Below, one piece after another: positions 24,425 to 34,526 of a DNA stretch of 64,000 nt. Within the stretch, counting starts at the first letter, position 1. Every line of letters starts with the position of its first letter. The notes beneath the pieces were generated by a model. That model saw only the letters and a list, made by a program, of their open reading frames with translations, was not told the DNA's origin and made no database searches. Source of the stretch: Beroe forskalii. Lineage: Eukaryota; Ctenophora; Nuda; Beroida; Beroidae. The translations under genes were made by a program, and so were the position numbers. Location of the stretch: the NCBI GenBank assembly GCA_011033025.1, contig WFMF01000361.1:117772-181771 (forward strand), given 5' to 3'.

Positions 24425-24489
24425 GCCTCGATCGGGTTTCCGAACAGGGTCACCAGATTAAGGATCTTATGTCTACCACTGAGCCAAGA
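24425..24489 (-). repeat. tRNA-derived SINE head (left-arm copy)
   Basis: Inverted copy of the element at 26125-26196. The A-box part is partly altered (GTCTACCACTGAGCCAAGAC on the plus strand) and the B-box part reads CGGGTTTCCGAAC. Its promoter is weaker than that of the right-arm copy. Confidence 0.55.
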
Positions 24490-24697
24490 CGTTGATGCCT
24501 GAAAAGTAATTTGATGCACATATTCACCATATTGTGATTCGAACAAAACTTTTTCAAAATTGCAAGATTTTTCTTTCCTAAGCCATTTCCACTTAAAAAC
24601 TCAATGCCTACCCAAATATCGAGTGCAATAACTCTGTATTGCGACATTTCTCTGGGGAGGGGGGAGTTAGAATATCAAGTCGTACTGTCAGAAGGAT

Positions 24698-24871
24698 CAG
24701 GGCGTAGCCAGATTTTTGAAAAGGAGGCGAAGAGTTACATTCTCGAAAACCTGTTGAATGTTTTATTTTGCTTACCCAAAGCTCTCATTATGACAAAATG
24801 AAATTTTTTCGCAATTTCAGTCCAATTAGGGGGAGGCAGCCGCCTGTGCCTTCCCCCTGACTACGCCTCTG
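24698..24871. mobile_element. 174-bp hAT MITE
   Basis: Ends are CAGGGCGTAGCCAG and, inverted, CAGAGGCGTAGTCAG. Flanks AGAAGGAT and ATAAGGAT match at 7 of 8 positions, as expected for an ageing 8-bp hAT duplication. The inner sequence GGAGGC..GCCGCCTGTGCCTTCCCCC resembles the ends of the larger element at 12847-13714, so it is probably a deletion derivative of the same family. Confidence 0.8.
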
Positions 24872-25160
24872 ATAAGGATACCGCCAATATATAGTCGAGA
24901 TAATAATATCCTATCGGTGGCTGGTTATCTTAATTGATCTGATGAGGTAAGTAAGTTACTAAGTCCTCTTCTGGTTGAGAAGTTTCATTTACATTTCTAA
25001 TGTCTACAGGTAGTGGTATTCATATGAAATTAGGGATTGAAATTCTAGCTTCCCATCCGGAGAAATGGCGAACACCACAGTTATTTCATTCTTAAATTGG
25101 GTAGGTATTGAGTTTTTAAGTGGAAATGGCTTAGGAAAGAAAAATCTTGCAATTTTGAAA

Positions 25161-26073
25161 TCTAAATCTTGGCTGTATAATCACATTCGTCGCAATAGCA
25201 ATGTCCTGTACGGAGCCCCTCAGTTTCGATTCCTTGTTTAACATGCCGCGTTGTAAGGATCTACACTGAGTTCACCATGGTTAGGCATATAGACACCCAT
25301 TATTACTACGACGAAAGTTGGCTTTATACCCTCTGTCTATTGGAAATGTTTCCTTGCGTTTGACAATTGATGCTCACACAGTACTATTTAATTTCCAATT
25401 TGATGTTATATAAGCTAGTCTTTATGTGAGAGACGAGGCGGAAGAACCGACCATCAAGCACAGTTCACCGGACTACGGAATCAATCTAAATCTTGGCTGT
25501 ATAATCACATTCGTCGCAATAGCAATGTCCTGTACGGAGCCCCTCAGTTTCGATTCCTTGTTTAACATGCCGTACAGCAAGGATCTACACTGAGTTCACC
25601 ATGGTTAGGCATATAGACACCCATTATTACTACGACGAAAGTTGGCTTTTATACCCTCTGTCTATTGGAAATGTTTCCTTGCGTTTGACAATTGATGCTC
25701 ACACAGTACTATTTAATTTCCAATTTGATGTGTTATATAAGCTAGTCTTTATGTGAGAGACGAGGGCGGAAGAACCGACCATCAAGCACAGCTCACCGGA
25801 CTACGGAATCAATCTAAATCTTGGCTGTATAATCACATTCGTCGCAATAGCAATGTCCTGTGGAGCCCCCTCGGTTCGATTCCTTGTTTAACATGCCGTA
25901 CAGCAAGGATCTACACTGAGTTCACCATGTTAGGCATATAGACACCCATTATTACTACGACGAAAGTTGGCTTTATACCCTGTCTATTGGAAATGTTTCC
26001 TTGCGTTTGACAATTGATGCTCACACAGTACTATTTAATTTCCAATTTGATGTTATATAAGCTAGTCTTTATG
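25161..26073 (+). repeat. Tandem ~324-328-bp repeat, 2.8 copies
   Basis: Units start at TCTAAATCTTGGCTGTATAA at 25161, 25485 and 25813. The third is cut off at the start of the right arm of the inverted duplication. Copies are over 95% alike by eye, with small indels, and hold no coding frame of note. This array forms the centre of the palindrome. Confidence 0.9.
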
Positions 26074-26124
26074 TTCGAATCACAATATGGTGAATATGGT
26101 GCATCAAATTACTTTTCAGGCATC

Positions 26125-26196
26125 ACCGTCTTGGCTCAGTGGTAGACGCCAAGATCCTTAATCTGGTGACCCACTGTTCGAAACCCGATCGAGGTC
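26125..26196 (+). repeat. tRNA-derived SINE head with intact A and B boxes
   Basis: An A box (TGGCTCAGTGGTAGAC, from 26132) and a B box (GTTCGAAACCC, from 26176) start 44 bp apart, the spacing of a tRNA gene and hence of an internal RNA polymerase III promoter. The acceptor and T stems do not pair well, so this is not a working tRNA but a tRNA-derived SINE or pseudogene. A T run follows at about 26202. Confidence 0.6.
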
Positions 26197-26456
26197 ACTT
26201 GGTTTTTTTCGATGTCGACCTCCTCATACAACAAGATCTCCGATATTTTGCAAATTATGAAGCCATCAGAATTATACTGCAAGCTCAATGTACGCAAATT
26301 TAAAGAGACGGGAAGCTAGAATTTCAAGTCGTATATTCCACAAGGACACCGATATCAATAGTCGTTAGAAATGTAAAAAATGAAGCTCACAGCTTATAAA
26401 TAAAGGCAGTGCTTCGCATTTTGCTCGGTCAGATGAGTACTCTAAAACTTACTTAC

Positions 26457-26562
26457 CTCATCAGATCAGCTAGAGAATGGGCCACCGAGATGATATGATG
26501 AACTTTAACCGGCATTCCTCCAAGAGCTTTATCTTCACCCATGAGTGTAGCATGCGAGTCGC
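26457..26562 (-). CDS. Candidate internal exon, right-arm copy
   Basis: Mirror copy of the exon at 24057-24162, same length and splice sites. The only difference noticed is GGT to GGA in a Gly codon. If both copies are transcribed, the gene has inverted duplicate exons that could form a double-stranded RNA hairpin. Function unknown. Confidence 0.45.
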
Positions 26563-27173
26563 CTGAAATCATGATTATGTTGTTTTAAACTGTACAACAG
26601 GCTTATATCAACGCATTGGCTTAGGAGTACTAAAATCTTTTAAATTGCTTTTGGGATGTTAACAAATAAAATGCTACTGTTTAGCGACCAAATTTATGAT
26701 TTTGTGCCATTTCTAGTAAATCTCATTTGGATCGAAACACAAGGAAATATTTTTTATCAGGGGCTATAAGCTTTGACAAAATCAGAGCACAGGAAATAAT
26801 TCAAATTTTTAAATAATCACAGGCAGTGCGGCATGATCATGAACTGAGTTCCTGGTAAGCCGATCACTGTATTTGTTCCACCTGACGATAGTCAGGTTAC
26901 CTGAAATGATACATGGTATGAAATTAAAGATTGTTGGCGATGCTTGTAGCTATGCTTGCGCGTAACCTGTATGCTTTTCGAATTACTATGTAGGTAAAGC
27001 AATCAAGACAATTTGTCGGACTTCAACACGTTCAATAATAGTGTTTCTTATTATGAAACAGGCTCTGGCAGCCAATCTATACAGCCCTGTCTCCGTCGTT
27101 ATTTGTACCCCAATGTATTACTCAGTTTAATGAGTAAATTTGAAAAAACAAGTTTCAAATTTGTTTTTTGGAT

Positions 27174-28750
27174 GTGGGGGGATCAAAATTTTTTAAGGGT
27201 AGAAATAAACCAGCCCCAAATTTAGCAAAAATTGTAAATCCAGATTTCAGATTTTTTCAAAAAAGAAAAAATATAAGAAGATTAAAAAAACACCCTTTTC
27301 CCGATCGAAAAAGATGATTGTTCCCGTCGAGGTTTTGGAAGATGAAATTCCCTTGACGGACTTCTCATTTCTCTCATTTTTCCCTTGGGCAAAATTTTGG
27401 GGTTTTTTAAAAAATTTTTAATATTTTTTTGGAGTTGAGAGGGGAAAAGGTGGAACATTTGGCCTCACCCCCTGTTCTTTCATTCGTAGTCCTTTCAGGG
27501 ATGAATCGTCCTTGGCTTTCGAGAATCTTTTGAAAACCCTTTGGGGTCCAGCGCCCCCTACCCCCTCTGATTCCCATTTTTTGATGTCAGAAAATTTTAG
27601 ACCCCGGGGGATGTTCTATTCGATCCGCCAATTTCAAATACGCCGACTATAATGGGGGTATTTCTTACTCTCTTTGTTCTTGCTAAGAGTGAGCCGACCC
27701 TGAAACGTTTAACTTTGAATCTTTGAGTACAAATGAATTTGTCAAATTTGTCTCAGAGAGATCGCTTTCTGGGGAAATTCATTAAACAGTTTAACATTCT
27801 ATTAGAATAAATCCACTGATATGCAGTTTCTAAGAACTTGAGTATAGCAATTCCACCTGGAGTCTACTCTGGTTGTTTGCCAGTTAAACAATGGTGTCTG
27901 ATATTACGCATATTGGATTATTAGCCTTTTGCATTTCCTGTTTTATTTAAATATCTATCATGTAGATGTTAATTGTTAAATGGCCAAAGTTATAAAAAAA
28001 CCATATATTCCAAAGATAGTTATTATTCCAAAGAGTATTTTTCCAATTTCCATGTTAATTTCCATGTTTCTCTATTTTTTGCGTCCCGGCACTCCCCCTC
28101 CAGCGCGTGTATTTAAGAAACGTCAGGAGAGTCTCATATATGAATACCCTTTAAGTACATGGCAATTAAAAGAGTATTTTGTACATCGGACCATTATCCC
28201 ATGTTAAGATGGTTAAAAATGGTGAAATTTTAAACCCCCTAAAAATTAAAACACTGGGCAATTTTGCCCCGGCGCAGTGAAGGTGCAATGATCCCCAAAA
28301 AAAGGAAATCACCCTTTAATTTATATTTCAAATCCAAGAATTTTAAAATATTGGGACCCCGGGGGGAACGATTTGGGTTTTCATAATTTTATCCCCTTTT
28401 TTTCGAGTAACCGAAAACCTTTACCATGGAAATTTTTTTAAATTCTTTGAACCCGTGGTAATAAAACCGCACTCAGAACCCAATCTCTGAATTTTGGGAA
28501 CTTTTTAAAACCCCATTTATTTTGGGTTCCCATGACAAAATTTTTAAAGCAAATTTTTTTGCATATAAATCTCTCGTTTTATAAAACTCCTGAAACCCCT
28601 CTAACAAATTTTGGGGATAAAAAAAATTTAGGGGTCACTCGGGAAATTTTGGTGATTGATACCAAATATCAAGTTATATCTAATTGGTGGTTAAATATAA
28701 AGGGACGTGGTGTGGGCATTGGTCGGACAGCGCCACGCAGTTACTCACTG
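27174..28750. other. Homopolymer-swollen, probably low-quality sequence
   Basis: This stretch is crowded with runs such as TTTTTT, AAAAAA, CCCCC and GGGGG and with broken frames. Its texture differs from both flanks and is typical of unpolished long-read consensus. No gene or element can be recognised in it. Confidence 0.5.
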
Positions 28751-28936
28751 GTATTATGATATATATGAAGATTATTGACGAAATATTCCCAGAGACCTAT
28801 TTTTGAAATCGTTTCAATTCCATTTTTTCTTGGTGGCAACCATTTCTTAGATGGTTGGGTCATACTGAGAACACATTTTTCAAAACAGTGGTGCCTCAAT
28901 CTCTGAGATATCTCAAACATGGGACTTGGAAATTTC

Positions 28937-29745
28937 CGTAACGTTACGGAAGGAATCCAATCTTTTCAAAATGTCAATTTCTTGAAAAGCAAAGGTTGGA
29001 GATCGAAAATCCTTTTTGGATTCATTATTAAGTGAGTTTAATTCCTAAGATAGGTGTTCAAAAAAATAAAAATATTGTAGCAGGTTAATAGATGAACAAA
29101 TTCTAATTTTCCTTCCGTAACATTCCTTCCGTAACAGAAAATAGGTGGAAAAGTTGAAAAACAAGAAAGCCTTTTGAATTTTAAAAATTTGGATTCCAAA
29201 ACTTCCCCTAGGATGAAATGACGATGTCCTTTGCACATTACTGAAGTCTCACCAGCCTAAGTCGTGAAAATATGCTTGATTGAAAATTTCCCTCCGTAAC
29301 GTTTTGGGTGGTTTTGGGCAGATTTCCTTCCGTAACACATGTTACGGAAGGATTTTCCTTCCGTAACAAATTTTTTGGTTTGCCATATTTCAGTCATCTC
29401 ATGACTATTCTTCAAGAAAATTTGCTGAGAGCTTTAAAACTATCATATCTTTCGATTGTACAGAATATATTTTACATTCATCCTTTGTAGAAAATATTTG
29501 ATTTTTAGATTTTTTTTCCTTCCGTAACAATTCCTTCCGTAACGTCAATTAGCAATTCCTAATTTACAATTATGAACATTCTTTTTCACTTTATATTAAT
29601 TCCTGCTCACATGAACAAGTCTTATGACAATGATCTATAATATATGGAAGAGCCAGCCATGTGAGGTTATTATTTTTGGAGCAAATCATCATTGAACTGA
29701 AAATTCCATATTCTGTCAATCGCTCCAATCCTTCCGTAACGAAAT
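28937..29745. repeat. Cluster of TTCCTTCCGTAAC motifs in both orientations
   Basis: About ten copies of CCTTCCGTAAC or its inverse lie between 28937 and 29745; one more lies at 33965, beyond the Kolobok. Several are paired as palindromes, for example TTCCGTAACGTTACGGAA near 28937 and CCGTAACACATGTTACGG near 29332. Spacing is irregular, so this is not a simple tandem repeat. Confidence 0.8.
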
Positions 29746-30367
29746 TTTTCATTTTTCACTGGAGCACAGTTTTTGACGACTATTAGAAAACAATGAGTTT
29801 GGGGTATAGGAAATCTTCTTAAAGGACCAGTAAACTGAAAAAACTTTTTTGGCGTCCTTTTGATATATTGTGCATAATCATTAATGCTCCTGATATTCAG
29901 AAATCCGTATCTCTAGCTACTTCCTAACGGAAGTTGGTGGGTTTAAGTTGCTGGCTGTGACGTCACTTAATCCCTGTGTTTGTATTACGAGCTACAGACG
30001 CGCTAATCACCGCTACAAATACCCTCGTATTACATTATGATATACGGACAGATTGGTATGCAGTTATGCTATTAAATTAGGTCTAATTGAAAGTAATGAC
30101 ATAGTTAATCGAGACATATTCTTTTGATAACAAAAATGTTCATTACAAAACTTCAGACTCAATTAGTCAATTCAAATGAAATCGAGAAGACATGACAGGC
30201 TGTTAGCAGCATTCAGCAAAGTATAAAACTATGAACATAGGTCACCAAATACATTGAAACATATTGTTGAATTCCCCATGCTGTTACTGTGAATAATTCT
30301 GTGATTGTTTACCACCTTGACCTATTTTAAGTCTTAAAGATATAATATGATATAAGTAATCTACTGT

Positions 30368-32690
30368 TTAGTATAGGCCAGCTTCAGACTTCATGAACGA
30401 TTCATTCTTGTAAGTTTCTGTTCTTCCAACACTTGTACTGGGTCTTTCAACCATGTGGAATGTTTTTGGTACATCTTTTCTCTTATATCGAGATAGATCA
30501 ACACTCTGCTTGCTTTTCTTCTGGACATTTCCTCTTACTTTAGTCATCACAGCTTTTTTGAATGAGATATTGTCAACTATTTTGGTATTTTGAGAACATA
30601 CTTCTTTTGTGCTCTAGAATATGCAACTTTTTTGTACAGTTTTTTGATTCAGTATTGAGTCTCAGATTGTGTTCCAAACAAACCAACATCATCATCACTA
30701 TAGTTGTATCCATTGTGAAGGCCTTTCTTTTTGGTAGAAGTATTTCAGTTTGGCACAGTGGAGAGCTTCCAATGCTCCAGTGTGAAGAAACTTTGCACAT
30801 TTCTTCATGGCATTACATGTCTTGGTATTCAATGACAACCTTGAATAGTGCTTCGAAGTCAGGGGTCCCCAAGCTTGAACCACATTCCCTTTCTTGTTCT
30901 CCTTTGCTAAGACTTCCATGGAGGCACTTCTGATTCCACTGTATCAAGCGTCGGGGGGCTTAGGGTAGGGCCGCTTCTCTTTCAATTTCTTGATATCGTT
31001 GTGAATCTTGACCCTTCTTCCCCAACTATGAATGTTCAAAACGTGGAAAATACACAGATGAAACAGTTCCAGGATAAGGTCTGGGTCCCCATTGCAGTTT
31101 TAGCCGACCACCAAAAGTGATTGACAATAGCGTTCTCCCAAGCAGCTATTTTGGGGTGCTGTTTGCTAGCTTTGCTAACTTCTTCCTCAGAGACTTCCCG
31201 AAATGCCATATATCATGAGCGTGTATGTCTGGGTACTCCTCTCTGACCATTTTACCGATTCCACTGTGTGCATCAGTAACGAAATCACTGATTTTCAGTT
31301 TTCTTCTCTCACCAAAACTGAAAGCAGTTCCTCACGAAGCTTGCTTTTCAAGCTCTCCTTCGTATTGACCTTTTTGAATGACCATGAAATCCACAACTTT
31401 ATCTGATTCACACTCCATAACTGTGTAGCTACAAAACTTCGCACTGTAACCGGGAGAATCGAACTGGGCATCCCCACACAATGTAAGGGTCTCTGAAGGT
31501 CGCAGTTCTCCCATAACTTTATTCCTCATATCTGTAAAATCAATGAGTAGAACATAGGTTTTGATATCAATGGGATTTCTAAGAGCTTGAAAAATGTGTC
31601 GAGCGTTGAGAAGCCAAGGCCACTTAGAGATGCTGCTGAACTTAGTCTCACATTCAATAACATTCTTCGACTCACCAGTTCAGAAGAACGCCACACGTAG
31701 AACTATGGCCCAACCTGCAATTATAGTCAACAATAATCGTAGCACCAGAATAGCGGATATTAGTCGATTCAACCTCGTTTCCCACACTTTGGACAGTGAT
31801 GAAACAGCTCCAATAACATTTCAATGTCGACTATAACAGATGTTATCTTGGTAACATGCGTCGTATTCCTCTTTTTCGAGTTGTATGTTTTTGTCAGTAG
31901 CTGATTGCCTTTTTGTTCAGAGAGAGCAACTGCGACGGCTGATACTCATCATTATGAATATCCTCTGGTTCGTCAGTGTCTGAGATATCAATGTTGGTAT
32001 CGGACCCTTTATCATCATGATAACGTTGAAAGTTACATGATTTGCAAGACATTGGTTCAGTTTGGACAAGTACAGACTTCATACGTGGTTTGTTCACTAG
32101 TTCTTCCAAATTACTAGCGGGGTTGGTTTCGGAAAGATTTACATTATTTGAAGTATAGATATACAATGATTATTCATTTCAAGAGGCACCACTGAATCAT
32201 CACCATTGTCTGATGCTGGGATGCTTTAGTATTGAGTTGTTTAGATCTACCAGTTCATCTATGCTTTACTGGATCTACATCAATTCTTCGACGTTTTCGA
32301 GGCGTGAAGTCGAACTATCAGGAGTTTTACTGCTCATGGACGAGGTTGAAGGTCTTGCTATTTTCCGCTCTCCTGTCGCCCTGATCGTGTTTGGTATGGC
32401 ATCTGGCTTTAGTGGAATATGCATTCTTTGCCACATTTCAGGAGACTGGACTTTAGTCCGTAAAAACGGACTTTGCATGAAGTCATCATCTTCAAAATGA
32501 TCTGAGCAGACTCGCATGCTCTTGAAGTTTATATCCTTATACTCTCTGTCGATTCGTGTAACCCAACCTTTAGCCAACGATGTGGGTTTGTTGTCAGCAT
32601 CAACGGGAAACTTGTAAAAACGTAGAAAGTTGCGGACACTGCTTTCATCTTTTCCATTTCTTTTGAGCAGTTGTAGGCAGCACGAAGCTC
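30368..32690 (-). pseudogene. Kolobok THAP-domain transposase, broken
   Basis: The transposase would cut the element out and insert it at TTAA. On the minus strand the THAP zinc-finger domain begins near 32690 (AAYNCSKEMEKMK). After a frame change it continues with FYKFPVDADNKPTS and the CSDHF signature near 32495. An acidic linker follows, then the catalytic region with LCGDAQFDSPGYSAKF near 31455 and the downstream VTDAHSGIGKMVREEYPD and HDIWHFGKSLRKK motifs near 31280-31170. The last piece ends near 30368. At least three frame changes are apparent, though some could be introns. Confidence 0.8.
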
Positions 32691-32955
32691 ATAAAGTCAT
32701 AAGTCTGGGTTGGATAGTATTTTTAGTAAATCGCCATCTTATCATGGAGTCGAGGAAATTACCATCGTTTGCTAACACATTTATATATAAAAATTCATTT
32801 GGACGGTTTTGATATAAGTATTTAAACAAAATTGCGGCAGATTATCACATGGACCTCAACGAAGATGCAGACTGGCTGAGTGACGAAACTACCAGTGATG
32901 AGGACGACGAAAGTGCCCCAATGATTCAAATGCTATTGATAATTGTGCTACACTC

Positions 32956-33531
32956 ATGTACACATTGGCATTCGATCCTTATCGCACGGATTTGAGTGAT
33001 CATGACAGTGATGAAGAATTGTGTGAAGAAAGAGAATATGATACAGACGAAGAAGATAAAGATGCTGAGGATTGTCCTACTTCCACTGCTCCTAACTCTA
33101 CAGTCGATTCATGGTGTCAATGCGGCGAGTGTATATCAGTGCACAGTGACTGTTCTGTCGACTACTGTTGCTGTGATGTTGATGTTGTTTTAGAGATGAA
33201 AGGAGATAACCAATGTATAACGCAACACAGCAAATTTACATCATTCATCCTAAATGAAGAAGCACTTGAAATGATGACATATAGCTGCAACATAAAAACG
33301 TATCCAGACAGAAATGACATTGAAAAGTTCAACAAACTATTGCGCTACACTGCTTACAGGTCTTTTTTAAACATGCTGCAATTCCATGGGCTTGGAAAAA
33401 AGAATCGTTATGTGCTCCCAGCTTGTGCAATAGCAGCAATAAGAACAAAATATCCTAGTTTGACAGGGGATTATGTGGGCTTTAAAGACAGCTCGCTAGC
33501 AACCGTCATCAATACACTTAAACAGTTCTAA
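32956..33531 (+). CDS. P2X7 ballast-domain protein carried by the Kolobok
   Basis: The open frame of 191 codons starts after an acidic leader. An additional acidic stretch from ATG 32850 (MDLNEDADWLSDETTSDEDD) lies one frame away and may be the true N-terminus. The protein carries the cysteine-rich intracellular domain of the P2X7 receptor: WCQCGEC near residue 54, CCC..CIT near 72-90, YTAYRSF near 132, then VLPACAIAAIRTKYP and GDYVGFK. In P2X7 this domain binds zinc and guanine nucleotide. It has no transmembrane segments here. It sits head to head with the transposase gene and inside the element's ends, so it travels with the transposon. Its role there is unknown. Confidence 0.8.
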   Translation: MYTLAFDPYRTDLSDHDSDEELCEEREYDTDEEDKDAEDCPTSTAPNSTVDSWCQCGECISVHSDCSVDYCCCDVDVVLEMKGDNQCITQHSKFTSFILNEEALEMMTYSCNIKTYPDRNDIEKFNKLLRYTAYRSFLNMLQFHGLGKKNRYVLPACAIAAIRTKYPSLTGDYVGFKDSSLATVINTLKQF

Positions 33532-34007
33532 AAGTAAAGAAAATTTGTGAAAATGATGGTATTTAATACTTAAGCTAATTATTTATTATTATGACTCAAC
33601 AATCTATAGACTGAGAAATAAATGATAACGAATCATACACTGTACTGACAAACGAAACGCGTAACGATCAGTGTTGTTTCAGTATGTTTATACAGTGGTC
33701 TAGTCTGTAATCTACACCACAGGGATTAAGTGACGTCACGAGCAGCAAATTGTTTTCCGCTTTTAATTGAGTTACGTATGCGCTAGAAGATTCGTTCTTT
33801 CACTGATGAATTCATATTTGACTTAATAACAAATTAATGTGGGTTTCAATTGATTTTTGAAATGTAGAATTTTCAGTTTACTGGTCCTTTAAGTAACTAG
33901 GCTATATGATATATTTAACCTTTCAGTCAAAAATTTCCCACAAAATGAAAATTTCCCTGCAAATTCCTTCCGTAACGAAAAATCAATTCATCAATAATCT
34001 TCATATA

Positions 34008-34526
34008 CGTTCGTATATATACGAGAGAAATATAGGCGGCCATGTCAACAACTTACCAGTCTAATACGTGATGATGACGTCACCACACTGTTCATTGGTT
34101 GTGAGCGGGCTGAATATCCGGTGAAATGATGCTGCCTGTTATTGGAGGTAGTTTGGGTGTATAGTTCAAGTATTGGACCTCTGTAATGCGTGTGTAAACA
34201 GTAAAACATTCGGTCGTAAGGCTGGTGGTACTAGTAGTCGGCATCATACATTACTACAATACTTCATTACAGAAGCATGTGCTTACAACCGGAAGTTATG
34301 TTACCGGAACTAATGAAAGCAAAAAACACAGCTGTAAATATGCGGAGTTTTACATATAGTTTGAAATGGTACACCATATCATCTCATGTGTAATGAATGA
34401 ACAAATTTATTTATTTTATTCTAAATACGGATCACACTAATTTAAACGCCCACACTTACGTGACGCCATACTCCGATTAATGAAGTGATTATACTCACAA
34501 ACTTCGTGTAACAGTAATTCCTCGCA
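34008..34526. other. Spacer between elements, nothing recognised
   Basis: AT-rich DNA without a convincing frame. It contains ATAGGCGGCCATGTCAACAA, loosely related to the MITE-like repeats at 14.5 and 16.3 kb. Confidence 0.4.

Larger units (their letters stand above)
23449..24545 (+). repeat. Left arm of a large inverted duplication
   Basis: This 1.1-kb arm is repeated in reverse orientation at 26074-27173, with a 1.5-kb centre. Matching runs along the whole arm, including a host-like exon, a SINE head and the stretch ending CATATTGTGATTCGAAC. Divergence is a few percent with small indels, and is lowest over the exon. A partial third copy of the exon end and its flank sits at about 24905-25090. 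Confidence 0.9.
26074..27173 (-). repeat. Right arm of the large inverted duplication
   Basis: Inverted counterpart of 23449-24545. It starts at GTTCGAATCACAATATGGTG and ends near TTGTTTTTTGGAT. It preserves the SINE promoter boxes and the 106-nt exon (26457-26562). The DNA beyond the arm changes abruptly into homopolymer-rich sequence. Confidence 0.9.
29823..33888. mobile_element. 4.07-kb Kolobok DNA transposon with TTAA target duplication
   Basis: The 19-bp ends AGGACCAGTAAACTGAAAA are perfect inverted repeats flanked by TTAA (29819-29822 and 33889-33892), the Kolobok target. A second inverted pair (GTGACGTCACTTAATCCCTG) lies about 120-150 bp inside each end. Two divergent genes are inside: a THAP-domain transposase on the minus strand and a ballast-domain protein on the plus strand. 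The ends look intact, while the transposase frame is broken several times, so it is probably not active on its own. Confidence 0.9.
28762..34007. mobile_element. Inverted-repeat element (about 1.2 kb) split by a Kolobok
   Basis: TATATGAAGATTATTGACGA at 28762 is repeated inverted at 33987-34007, with 20 of 21 positions matching. Subtracting the Kolobok and its TTAA leaves about 1.2 kb that is rich in the TTCCTTCCGTAAC motif in both orientations. No coding region is seen. The pattern of inverted ends and many subterminal motif copies suggests a non-autonomous DNA transposon. The target duplication is not clear. Confidence 0.45.

Noticed and set aside
28937-29745. CRISPR-like spaced repeats
   Set aside because: The motif is short, present in both orientations and irregularly spaced, and the DNA is animal nuclear DNA.
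30562-30933. 123-codon plus-strand frame inside the Kolobok
   Set aside because: It is the shadow of the minus-strand transposase region.
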